From the NCBI GenBank assembly GCA_030835185.1, contig JAUQWL010000020.1:1-10243 (forward strand): 10,243 nt of DNA, read 5' to 3'. The translations under genes were made by a program, and so were the position numbers. Shown piece by piece: positions 1 through 6,746 of the stretch. Numbering within the stretch: position 1 is the first letter of the stretch; the number at the start of each line of letters is the position of its first letter. This DNA comes from Solirubrobacterales bacterium (GTDB lineage Bacteria > Actinomycetota > Thermoleophilia > Solirubrobacterales > 70-9). Below the pieces are notes generated by a model. That model was not told the DNA's origin, searched no databases, and saw nothing but the letters and a program-made list of their open reading frames with translations.

Positions 1-996
1 TGCGTGAGTGCAGGCAACGTCGTCGGCGAGGATCTCGAGACCCGGGATGGAGTCCGCATGGGCGTCGGAAGAAAGCAGCATGTTGCGGCATTCCTGGAAG
101 GCGTCCGTGCGCTGAGCGCCCTCGTCGACCTTGATCATTCCGCGCCAGACCGCAGTCGAACGATCCGCAAGGACCCCGCGGAAGGCGAGGTCGGAGAAGG
201 TGTCCTCCGCCGCGTGCTCCTGGAGGGTGTCGTAGTCGAGGTGTTGACCGTTGCCGCCGGCGTAGCCGCCGGTCACCTTCGCCTCTGAGCCCTGGCCGGT
301 GAGGTTCGTGGTCATGCGCACCTTCCCGTTGCCGCCACCGAAGCCGAGGGCGGCCCAGTCCAGCTTGCCGTCGCGCTCGATCTCGGAGCGCTGCGAGGAG
401 AACAGCCAGGCGTTCTCGGAGAGATCCTGGGTGGCGATGTAGTGAAGGTTGGCGTTCTGCCCCACCGACAGCTCCACAACCGTGTTCAGGAGCGCGTCGG
501 TCTCGTCGGACTCGGAGCCATAGTGCTCCCAGACCTCGGCCTGCGCGCCCTCCTCCAGCACGATCAGCGTGCGCCAATGGGTGGCGGCACCGGCTGAGTC
601 GACTGCCAGCGTGACTTTGACCGGCTCTTTGCAGACGACGTTCCGCGGTACGTAGATGAGCACGCCATCGGTCCAGTTGACCTCGTTGCGGGCGACGAAG
701 GGGTCCTCGGCTTCAACCAGCGAGCCCAGCTTCTCACTGACCAGGTCAGCGTGCCGGGTGAGAGCTTCGATCAGCGGCATGACGACGATCTCGTCGCTCC
801 CGCCGGAGATCTCGACCTCCGCAGGCGTGTTCCCGTATGACTCGAGGTCGAGGTTGCTGAGGTCGGTGAACTCCCAGCCCTTCGCCTTCTTCGTCGGAAG
901 TTCGAGTGACTCGGCGAGCCCGGCGCCGCGGGAGCGGCGCTCGTTCAGCCAGTCCGGCTCGACGACGGTCGCTTCGGTGACGGCGACCTCAGCCAA
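1..996 (-). CDS. sufD: Fe-S cluster assembly protein SufD, C-terminus cut by window edge
   Basis: SufD is the partner of SufB in the SufBC2D scaffold, where Fe-S clusters are assembled in the cytosol. The frame is open from the proposed start to base 1 (332 codons); about 100 C-terminal residues lie outside the window. The translation shows the SufB/SufD beta-helix core. It includes WEFTDLSNL near the N-terminus, VWRGMIKVDEGAQRTD, and LEILADDVACTHA at the window edge. His331 in the CTHA stretch aligns with the functionally important His360 of E. coli SufD (from memory of the family). I chose the TTG at 994-996. It has GGAGGG five bases upstream (rc of 1002-1007), no ATG or GTG fits better, and it overlaps the end of sufB by 8 bp, implying translational coupling. 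The family is clear; the exact start is likely but unproven. Confidence 0.93.
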   Translation of the reverse strand, partial: MAEVAVTEATVVEPDWLNERRSRGAGLAESLELPTKKAKGWEFTDLSNLDLESYGNTPAEVEISGGSDEIVVMPLIEALTRHADLVSEKLGSLVEAEDPFVARNEVNWTDGVLIYVPRNVVCKEPVKVTLAVDSAGAATHWRTLIVLEEGAQAEVWEHYGSESDETDALLNTVVELSVGQNANLHYIATQDLSENAWLFSSQRSEIERDGKLDWAALGFGGGNGKVRMTTNLTGQGSEAKVTGGYAGGNGQHLDYDTLQEHAAEDTFSDLAFRGVLADRSTAVWRGMIKVDEGAQRTDAFQECRNMLLSSDAHADSIPGLEILADDVACTHA

Positions 997-2422
997 TTGA
1001 ACCCTCCATCTGCAGCTCGATCAGGCGGTTCAGCTCGACCGCGTACTCCATCGGCAGTTCCTTGGTGACCGGCTCGATGAAGCCGTTGACGATCATCTTC
1101 GAGGCGTCTTCCTCGTTGAGCCCTCGCGACTGCAGGTAGAACAGCATGTCGTCGCCGACCTTCGAGACTGTGGCCTCGTGGCCCATGTCGGCGTCGTTCT
1201 CACCGACCCGGATCGTCGGATAGGTGTCCGAGCGTGAGTCTTCGTCGAGCAGCAGCGCGTCACAGACGACCTTGGAGCGGGTTTCGGTGGCGCCATCGGC
1301 GACTTCGAGCAGTCCGCGGTAGGTCGAACGGCCACCGTCCTTGGAGATCGACTTGGAGAAGATCGACGAGGTCGTCTTCGGGGCAGCGTGGATGATCTTG
1401 CCGCCGGCATCCTGATGCTGTCCTTCACCGGCGAAGGCGATCGAGAGGATCTCGCCGTGTGCCCGCTCACCGAGCAGGTAGATCGACGGGTACTTCATGG
1501 TCAGTTTCGAACCGAGGTTGCAGTCGACCCATTCCATGGTCGCGTCCTCGTGGGCGATCGCCCGCTTGGTGACCAGGTTGAACACGTTGGACGACCAGTT
1601 CTGGATTGTCGAATACCGGACCCGTGCGCCCTTCTTGGCGACGATCTCGACAACCGCCGAGTGCAGCGAGTCGGACGAGTAGACCGGCGCGGTGCAGCCC
1701 TCGATGTAGTGGACGTCGGAGCCTTCCTCGGCGATGATCAGGGTTCGCTCGAACTGGCCCATGTTCTCCGTGTTGATCCGGAAGTAGGCCTGGAGCGGCA
1801 TCTCGACCTTGACCCCGGCGGGAACGTAGACGAAGGATCCGCCCGACCAGACGGCCGAGTTCAGTGCGGCCAGCTTGTTGTCGTTGGGCGGGATGATCGT
1901 CGCCCAGTACTCCCTGAGCAGATCCCCGTGCTCACGCAGGGCGGTGTCCATGTCGGTGAAGATCACGCCCTGGGCCTCGAGCTGCTCGTTCACCTGGTGG
2001 TAGACGACCTCGGATTCGTACTGGGCACCGACACCGGCCAGGAACTTGCGCTCGGCCTCGGGAATGCCGAGCCGGTCGAAGGTGTTCTTGATGTCCTCGG
2101 GAACCTCGGACCAGTCGCGGCTGTTCGTCTCCGAGGCGCGCACGAAGTAGTGGATGTCGTCGAAGTCGATCTGGTCGAGGTCGCCGCCCCACTGCGGGGT
2201 GGGCCGGGACTCGAACATCTCGAGCGCCTTCAGACGGAAGTCGCGCATCCACTGCGGCTCGTCCTTGTACCCGGAGATCTCCTCGACGATCTCCCGGTTC
2301 AGACCCTTCGGGGCCTTGTAGGCGTAATCGGTTTCGGGGTCATGGAAGCCGAACTTCTCCTCATAGTCGGAGTTGATCCCTTCGACTTCCTTCTTCTCGG
2401 CAATTGCTTCGGGAGTAGCCAT
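989..2422 (-). CDS. sufB: Fe-S cluster assembly scaffold SufB
   Basis: SufB is the main scaffold subunit of SufBC2D. It receives persulfide sulfur from SufS/SufU and builds the nascent cluster. The 477-residue product has the family's usual length. Diagnostic stretches are WSGGSFVYVPAGVKVEMPL (about 192-210), EGCTAP (241-246), VVCDALLLDEDSRSDTYP (385-402) and GHEATVSKVGDDMLFYLQSRG (414-434). Cys387 corresponds to the cluster-building Cys405 of E. coli SufB. His415/Glu416 correspond to its His433/Glu434 (alignment from memory). The ATG at 2422 has GGAGG eight bases upstream and lies 3 bp after the Rieske stop codon. The end overlaps sufD by 8 bp. Rieske, sufB and sufD therefore look like one transcript. 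Nothing is missing or broken. Confidence 0.98.
   Translation of the reverse strand: MATPEAIAEKKEVEGINSDYEEKFGFHDPETDYAYKAPKGLNREIVEEISGYKDEPQWMRDFRLKALEMFESRPTPQWGGDLDQIDFDDIHYFVRASETNSRDWSEVPEDIKNTFDRLGIPEAERKFLAGVGAQYESEVVYHQVNEQLEAQGVIFTDMDTALREHGDLLREYWATIIPPNDNKLAALNSAVWSGGSFVYVPAGVKVEMPLQAYFRINTENMGQFERTLIIAEEGSDVHYIEGCTAPVYSSDSLHSAVVEIVAKKGARVRYSTIQNWSSNVFNLVTKRAIAHEDATMEWVDCNLGSKLTMKYPSIYLLGERAHGEILSIAFAGEGQHQDAGGKIIHAAPKTTSSIFSKSISKDGGRSTYRGLLEVADGATETRSKVVCDALLLDEDSRSDTYPTIRVGENDADMGHEATVSKVGDDMLFYLQSRGLNEEDASKMIVNGFIEPVTKELPMEYAVELNRLIELQMEGSIG
1002..1007 (-). promoter_or_regulatory. Ribosome binding site deciding the TTG start of sufD
   Basis: The minus strand reads GGAGGG here, five bases before the TTG at 996-994 and inside the last codons of sufB. 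It is the only good Shine-Dalgarno near the beginning of the SufD frame, so it decides the choice of a rare TTG start. Confidence 0.7.
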
Positions 2423-2425
2423 GGG

Positions 2426-2752
2426 TCAGACCTCCACAGTGATGTTGTCGTCGATGATTTGTACCGGGAAGACACGGACCGGCTGGAAGGCCGGAAGCGT
2501 CCTGGGTTTGCCCGTGCGAAGATCGAAAATCGAGCCATGGCGCGGGCATACGACGGTGCATTCCGCCGGACTCCACTCGCCTTCGGCCAGCGGGCCGTCG
2601 TCATGCGAGCAGCGGTCCTCGATCGCAAACAGCTCACCGGCGGCGTTGAAGACCGCGATCGGCTCGCCCTCATGCTCGAAAATGACGCGCTCGCCCGGCG
2701 CCAGCTCGGACGCTGGGCAGACGACGACGGTTGTTGTCTCTTCGGGGCTCAT
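2426..2752 (-). CDS. Rieske-type [2Fe-2S] ferredoxin of the SUF locus
   Basis: This small soluble electron carrier (108 aa) has one Rieske fold and no signal peptide or membrane segment. The [2Fe-2S] ligands are visible as Cys48-x-His50 (RCSHDDG) and Cys69-x2-His72 (CPRHGS). This is the bipartite C-x-H / C-x2-H motif of Rieske/biphenyl-dioxygenase-type ferredoxins. Genes of this type commonly sit next to sufB/sufD in actinobacteria. A role as a client, or as electron donor to cluster assembly, is inference. It is the first gene of the Rieske-sufB-sufD run, 3 bp from sufB. The ATG at 2752 has no clear Shine-Dalgarno (ACACAAGC precedes it). The start fits the protein family, and the transcript may have a short or weakly structured leader. 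Confidence 0.95.
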   Translation of the reverse strand: MSPEETTTVVVCPASELAPGERVIFEHEGEPIAVFNAAGELFAIEDRCSHDDGPLAEGEWSPAECTVVCPRHGSIFDLRTGKPRTLPAFQPVRVFPVQIIDDNITVEV

Positions 2753-2798
2753 GCTTGTGTCAGGCGATACCTAAGCCGATTAGGGCAGTCGGAATTGG

Positions 2799-2804
2799 AT
2801 CATA
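2799..2804 (-). promoter_or_regulatory. Candidate -10 box for the Rieske-sufB-sufD transcript
   Basis: The minus strand reads TATGAT, one mismatch from the sigma-70 consensus TATAAT, in an otherwise GC-rich gap 46 bp upstream of the Rieske start. The matching -35 position reads ACTCGC, which is not a recognisable -35. A site therefore exists only if the promoter is -10 driven or activator dependent. The start of transcription would lie near 2790. Confidence 0.4.
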
Positions 2805-2849
2805 GCCGCTTGGGCCGACCGGCGAGTCCGCGGAGGGAGGGGATTGAAC

Positions 2850-2874
2850 CTTTCTACATAAAGAATGTGTAAAG
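2850..2874 (+). promoter_or_regulatory. Imperfect 25-bp palindrome, candidate operator before the oxidase/NOR cluster
   Basis: The arms CTTTCTACAT and ATGTGTAAAG flank a 5-bp centre. Eight of ten arm positions pair, with mismatches only at arm positions 5 and 6. The element is AT-rich inside a GC-rich genome and lies 50 bp before the subunit II start. A TTGAAC (-35-like, 2844-2849) precedes it and TAAAGT (TAnnnT, 2870-2875) overlaps its right end. Their 20-bp spacing is too long for a standard promoter. It resembles a dimer-binding operator. The regulator cannot be named from the sequence. Confidence 0.45.
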
Positions 2875-2875
2875 T

Positions 2876-2903
2876 GATCGCGAGCGCTTCGGCGCGGTCG
2901 GTC
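2876..2903 (+). other. Leader hairpin with a cUUCGg tetraloop
   Basis: GCGC (2884-2887), TTCG (2888-2891) and GCGC (2892-2895) form a hairpin closed by a C-G pair around the very stable UUCG loop. A lower stem GATCG (2876-2880) / CGGTC (2899-2903) can pair across a 3x3 internal loop. It lies between the palindrome and the AGAGGAG ribosome site at 2911-2917, so it would be in the 5' leader if transcription starts upstream of it. There is no U-tract, so it is not an intrinsic terminator. Confidence 0.35.
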
Positions 2904-2923
2904 TTCGTCCAGAGGAGTAGAAC

Positions 2924-3454
2924 GTGGAAGTCAGCTTTGGTGGATTTCAAGTCGTGGTTCTCGCTGCTTTTCTTGTGGTGACCGCTGCTCTGGTGGGGGT
3001 GTTTGTCCTGGTGGCCCGGCAGGCGCGTCGCAACGTCGCATTCGAAGACGTCACGGACACCGGCTACCGGCTTCGGAGGGTGTGGCTGGCATTCCTGCTC
3101 CTCCTGCTCACCTCCGGCGTGGTGCTGGCGCTCTTCTTCCTGCCCTACCCGGGTGCCGCGCAGGGCACGGCAACCGTACGGGTGAGCGGTGGGCTCTTCT
3201 ACTGGTCGATGAATCCGGAAACCGTTTCGGCCGGTAGCGAGGTCAGCTTCGAGGTGACCTCGGCCGACGTGAACCACGGTTTCGGTGTCTACGATCCGGA
3301 GGGCGTTCTGATCGGCAACGTCCAGGCGATGCCCGGCTATACGAACCGGATGGACTTGACGCTTGAAGAGCCCGGCACTTACATGATTGCCTGTCTTGAG
3401 TACTGCGGCTTCAAACATCACGAGATGCTCCGGGAATTCGAGGTGACCCCATGA
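2924..3454 (+). CDS. CuA-containing cytochrome c oxidase / NO reductase subunit II
   Basis: This subunit takes electrons from cytochrome c into its binuclear CuA centre and passes them to subunit I. The 176-aa protein has two membrane helices (about 8-31 and 52-73), then an outward-facing cupredoxin domain. The CuA site is complete: His118 (VNHGFG), then Cys157-x-Glu159-x-Cys161-x3-His165-x2-Met168 (CLEYCGFKHHEM). It is shorter than typical A-family CoxB. Its size resembles the small subunit II of B-family enzymes, but with an extra N-terminal helix. The GTG at 2924 is supported by AGAGGAG six bases upstream. It heads the four-gene cluster, and its stop overlaps the subunit I start by ATGA. 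If subunit I is an NO reductase, this would be the NorS-like partner. Confidence 0.93.
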   Translation: MEVSFGGFQVVVLAAFLVVTAALVGVFVLVARQARRNVAFEDVTDTGYRLRRVWLAFLLLLLTSGVVLALFFLPYPGAAQGTATVRVSGGLFYWSMNPETVSAGSEVSFEVTSADVNHGFGVYDPEGVLIGNVQAMPGYTNRMDLTLEEPGTYMIACLEYCGFKHHEMLREFEVTP

Positions 3455-5490
3455 GTCAGGCAGTCGCCGAGAAGGCGAGCGAACACGTACTCCACCCGCT
3501 AGGCGAGCAGCTTAACCCGCGCACGTCGAAGCCGCAGAACAGGGTCGGCTGGCTGTTCGGGGGCACCGGACTCGCCCTCTTCGCGCTGATGGCCCTGGTC
3601 GGTCTGGCCATGCGTCTCGATCAGGCCGACATGCTCGGGCTCTCGCCGATCTGGTTCTACCGCCTGATGACCCTGCACGCAGCCGGCATGCTGGCCGGGG
3701 CACTGCTTTCGATGATGGGCGGTCTGTGGTTCGTCGTCCGGGCGGTGGTCCCCGCGCTCGACTTCAAGCGGGCGGTAGCGAGTTGGGCGTCGATCGTGGT
3801 CGGTGCGGTGCTGGTCGTGATCGCGGTCCTGATCGGCGGCTTCGCGGCCGGCTGGACCTTCCTCTTCCCACTTCCGTTTCAAGCCGCGGAGCAGTGGCCG
3901 ACTTGGTCGGCAGTCACCTTTATCGTCGGCATGGGTCTGGTCGGCGTCGGCTTCGTCGTCTACTGCATCGATGTGCTCAAGGCCACCACGCAGACCTACG
4001 GTGGCCTGGGTGGAGCCCTGGGCGTCAGGTGGCTGCGCGGCAAGGATCAGACCGGCCCGCCGCCCCAGGTGATCGCCGCCACGGCGGTGAGCATCCAGGG
4101 GATCATCTGCAGCGCCGTCGGGATGACCATCGTCATGGCCCTGCTGGACCATACGATCGACAGCCGGGTCGCGCTCGACGCGCTCTGGGCCAAGAACCTG
4201 ACCTACTTCTTCGGCCATACGATCGCCAACCTGATCATCTACCTGGCCGCGGGGATGATCTATGTGCTGGTGCCGCTCTACGCAGGGAGGCAGTGGAAGA
4301 TCTCGAAGCCGCTGGTGATCGGCTGGCTGTTCACGATCGTTTTCGTGATGACCGCCTACTCGCACCATCTCTACATGGACTTCGTCCAGCCCGGTGCGCC
4401 CCAGATGATCTCGCTGATCGCATCATCGGCCGCTGCGATCCCGGTCGCGGTGGTGACTATCTACACGGGAATGATGCTCATCTGGGGATCCCGTTATCGC
4501 TGGACCCTGACATCGGTGCTGCTTTACCTCGGCTTTGCCGGATGGGCGATCGGCGGGGCCGGTGCGGTGATCGATTCACTGATCCCGATCAACTTCCGCT
4601 TCCACAACACGCTCTGGGTGCCGGCCCATTTCCACAACTACCTGATGATGGGTGTCGGGCTGTGGATGATGGCCCTGATTTCGTACATGCTGGAGCGGTC
4701 GGCCGGGAGGACGGCCAGCCGCCGGACGACTATCTGGGCGCCGATCCTGATGATCGGCGGTGGATACGGCTTCGTTTTCGGCTGGTACGTATCCGGAGCG
4801 CTCGGGATACCCCGGCGCTGGGCGGTCCACCCGATCGGGACCGAGAACTACAGCCTGGTGGCCTCGATCTTCGCGGTCGTCTTCCTGGTCGGGTTCTTCA
4901 TGGTGCTGGCGGAGTTCGTATCGCTGGGGCGCACCGCATGGCGGCGGCGCGGCGAGTCGACCACCCGTTCCGAGGCGCCCGCCATCGCCGGCGCCTCGAC
5001 AGAGGCCGACATGGCGCTCGGACGCGGGTCCGAGCCGCTGATCAAGACGCCGTTCGGCATCGCCACGGCGGTCGGGATGGCGGTAGCGGCATCTTTCGTC
5101 TTTCTCCCGCCGATTTCCGACGCCTCTACGGTCACCGTCGGATTCCATCACCTCGCTCACGCGGTGCAGTTCTTCGTCGGGGTGATGCTCGCTGCGGCCT
5201 TTGCCTCGTCACCTGCGGTGATCAGGCGAATCGCGCCTCGATGGACGAACCTCGGCTTGTTCATCGTCGTCCTGGTACCGGTCGCGATGCTGCTCTTCAT
5301 GATTCCGGCTATCTACTCGGACATTGAAGGGGACGATTTCCTGCACGCCTCGTATCACTTCGTCGTCCTGATTCTCGGCTTCGTGACGGGGCTGGGTGCG
5401 TCTGCGCTCGGCAGGGTTGCTGGTTGGACCGTCCTGGCGTCTTCCGTCGGGATGGCACTTATGTTCGCTGCCGGAGTAACTGGAGGATGA
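3451..5490 (+). CDS. B-family-like heme-copper subunit I without active-site Tyr; NO-reductase candidate with extra C-terminal module
   Basis: This is the catalytic membrane subunit (679 aa). Residues 1-495 form a 12-helix heme-copper core. His75 (LMTLHAAGM) and His395 are the low-spin heme ligands, His393 is the high-spin heme ligand, and His256, His305 and His306 bind CuB. The helix X motif HNTLWVPAHFHNYL is of ba3 (B-family) type. In ba3 the cross-linked Tyr sits four residues after the first CuB His; here that residue is Asn260 (GHTIAN). Loss of this Tyr is a hallmark of NO reductases in this superfamily. The CuA partner and cytochrome c then suggest an sNOR/NorSY-like enzyme, though oxygen reduction is not excluded. 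Residues about 530-679 add roughly five helices with His566, His567, His570, His632 and His636, unusual for the family. The start ATG overlaps the upstream stop by 4 bp. Confidence 0.93.
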   Translation: MSQAVAEKASEHVLHPLGEQLNPRTSKPQNRVGWLFGGTGLALFALMALVGLAMRLDQADMLGLSPIWFYRLMTLHAAGMLAGALLSMMGGLWFVVRAVVPALDFKRAVASWASIVVGAVLVVIAVLIGGFAAGWTFLFPLPFQAAEQWPTWSAVTFIVGMGLVGVGFVVYCIDVLKATTQTYGGLGGALGVRWLRGKDQTGPPPQVIAATAVSIQGIICSAVGMTIVMALLDHTIDSRVALDALWAKNLTYFFGHTIANLIIYLAAGMIYVLVPLYAGRQWKISKPLVIGWLFTIVFVMTAYSHHLYMDFVQPGAPQMISLIASSAAAIPVAVVTIYTGMMLIWGSRYRWTLTSVLLYLGFAGWAIGGAGAVIDSLIPINFRFHNTLWVPAHFHNYLMMGVGLWMMALISYMLERSAGRTASRRTTIWAPILMIGGGYGFVFGWYVSGALGIPRRWAVHPIGTENYSLVASIFAVVFLVGFFMVLAEFVSLGRTAWRRRGESTTRSEAPAIAGASTEADMALGRGSEPLIKTPFGIATAVGMAVAASFVFLPPISDASTVTVGFHHLAHAVQFFVGVMLAAAFASSPAVIRRIAPRWTNLGLFIVVLVPVAMLLFMIPAIYSDIEGDDFLHASYHFVVLILGFVTGLGASALGRVAGWTVLASSVGMALMFAAGVTGG

Positions 5491-5493
5491 TTG

Positions 5494-5955
5494 ATGGAAG
5501 AACAACCTAAAACTGCTGAAGACGGACCCGACTCGGGGGAAGAGAAGGAAAGCCGGACGCTCCAGGCCTGGCTGGCCGGTATCGCCATCGGCTGCCTGGT
5601 TGTGGCGGCGATGATCGCCTCCTACGAGATCGGGAAGAACAACGCCGACACTCCGGTCGTCGCAGACGGTCCCGCGCCGGCCGGCGAGAAGCCGGCGCCT
5701 GAGCCTGCCGCGGCGGGTCCCGGAGCGACCCTCTTCTCGACCAGCTGCGGCTCCTGTCACACCTTGGCTGCTTCCGACAGTACCGGCACGGCCGGTCCCA
5801 ACCTCGACGACCTGCAGCCGGATGCGGCACTCGTCGTGGCGGCGATAGAGAACGGCGGCGCCGGTACGGGCGCGATGCCCGCGGGTCTGCTGTCCGGCGA
5901 CGAGGCCCAGCAGGTGGCCGACTTCGTGGCCGAGTCGGTCGGATCAGGACAGTAG
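5494..5955 (+). CDS. Membrane-anchored cytochrome c
   Basis: This is a class I c-type cytochrome of 153 aa, likely the electron donor to the CuA subunit. A charged N-terminus is followed by one membrane anchor (about 24-45) and a Pro/Ala/Glu-rich linker (about 55-77). A heme domain follows with Cys85-x2-Cys88-His89 (CGSCH) and a probable distal ligand Met128 (GAMPAG). The closing amphipathic helix SGDEAQQVADFVAESV is typical of the family. The ATG at 5494 is preferred over the TTG at 5491 because GGAGG (5482-5486) is then seven bases away. The gene starts 3 bp after the subunit I stop, so the two are surely co-transcribed. The anchor and linker let the heme domain dock on the outer membrane face. 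Confidence 0.93.
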   Translation: MEEQPKTAEDGPDSGEEKESRTLQAWLAGIAIGCLVVAAMIASYEIGKNNADTPVVADGPAPAGEKPAPEPAAAGPGATLFSTSCGSCHTLAASDSTGTAGPNLDDLQPDAALVVAAIENGGAGTGAMPAGLLSGDEAQQVADFVAESVGSGQ

Positions 5956-5981
5956 ACCGACAGGCGGGAGTGAGTTTCACC

Positions 5982-6668
5982 ATGCCCAGAGCAATTGTGA
6001 TGCCCGGACTTCGTGTGTTCGGACTGCTGGTCCTGGCCGCGCTGATCCCGCTTGTCCTGTACGCGTCTCCGGCACAGGCACACAAGGCTTCGTCGCATGA
6101 CTTCGAATCGATCCCCGAGGCAATCAGCCCCCCGGGACTCGGAACCGGAATCGAGTTCGAAATGCTCGATTACGACGCCCGTCTGCGCCTGCGCAACAAC
6201 AGTGGCAGGGAAGTCGTCGTCATGGGTTACGACGGCGAGCCGTACGCGAGACTGGATGCGGACGGCGGCGTCTACCTCAACTCACGCTCACCCGCCTTCT
6301 ACCTCAACCAGGATCGCTACGCGCAGACCGCGGTCGACCCGTCGGCCGACCCGTCCGCCTCGCCGGAATGGGTCCGCGAGGCCGATGACGGCACCCTCAC
6401 GTGGTACGACAAACGCAGCCACACGCTGAGCCGCGCGATGCCCGCCGAGGTCAAGGATCCGGCCGAGCCGCAAGCCCTCCGCGAATACAAGATCCCGCTC
6501 GAGGTTGACGGCGCGCCGGCCAAGCTCACCGGCACGCTCTACTGGTCCGGTCAAAACGAGTTCCCGATGGCGATTGTCGCGGGCTTGCTGGTGGCGACGT
6601 TCCTGTGTGCCGCACTGGGCGTTTTCGCGATCGAGGCCATGCGCCGCGGCAGTCCCGACGACCACTGA
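5982..6668 (+). CDS. Exported, C-terminally membrane-tethered protein of unknown function in the oxidase/NOR cluster
   Basis: The product has 228 aa. A signal peptide (about 1-33) ends in ASPAQA, then comes an outward domain, one membrane helix (about 195-218) and a short positive tail. Conserved-looking blocks are GYDGEPY (82-88), NSRSPAFYLN (100-109), WYDKRSH (141-147) and IPLEVDGAPAKLTGTLYW (171-188). I recall similar blocks, GYDGEPYLRV and W-H-D-H-R-x-H-W, in uncharacterised exported actinobacterial proteins, but I cannot assign a function. There is no copper, heme or SCO-type Cys motif. His34 follows the likely cleavage site. It is last in the cluster, 26 bp after the cytochrome c gene. 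An assembly or accessory role is inferred from position only. The ATG at 5982 has GGGAG eleven bases upstream. A GTG at 5970 is possible but overlaps the ribosome site. Confidence 0.85.
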   Translation: MPRAIVMPGLRVFGLLVLAALIPLVLYASPAQAHKASSHDFESIPEAISPPGLGTGIEFEMLDYDARLRLRNNSGREVVVMGYDGEPYARLDADGGVYLNSRSPAFYLNQDRYAQTAVDPSADPSASPEWVREADDGTLTWYDKRSHTLSRAMPAEVKDPAEPQALREYKIPLEVDGAPAKLTGTLYWSGQNEFPMAIVAGLLVATFLCAALGVFAIEAMRRGSPDDH

Positions 6669-6696
6669 CGCTCGCAGTCGGACCTGCCTCCCTGGG

Positions 6697-6718
6697 GCGG
6701 ACCTGTCCGCGCTGACAG
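6697..6718. terminator. Weak overlapping hairpins between convergent genes
   Basis: GCGGAC and GTCCGC face each other across two bases (6697-6710). CTGTC and GACAG can alternatively pair across six bases (6703-6718). They lie in the 78-bp gap between the end of the exported-protein gene and the end of murB. This is the expected place for a shared terminator, but neither strand shows a U-tract. Confidence 0.25.
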
Positions 6719-6746
6719 CCTGTTGGCGAACCGGTTGAGGAGTCGC

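Noticed and set aside
4..288. Plus-strand open frame of 94 codons at the left edge
   Set aside because: It lies opposite the sufD coding region, has no motif, and fits a shadow frame.
1388..2872. Long plus-strand open frame opposite sufB and the Rieske gene (494 codons)
   Set aside because: It is fully antisense to two certain genes. Its Val/Asp/Leu-rich composition is that of a complementary-strand shadow in GC-rich DNA, with no recognisable domain.
3499..4368. Minus-strand open frame opposite subunit I (289 codons)
   Set aside because: It is antisense to a certain gene, with the His/Gln/Asp/Arg-rich composition typical of shadows.
3726..5327. Plus-strand open frame of 533 codons inside subunit I
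   Set aside because: It is out of frame within a clear heme-copper subunit, is Arg/Gly/Asp-rich and has no hydrophobic or domain pattern of its own.
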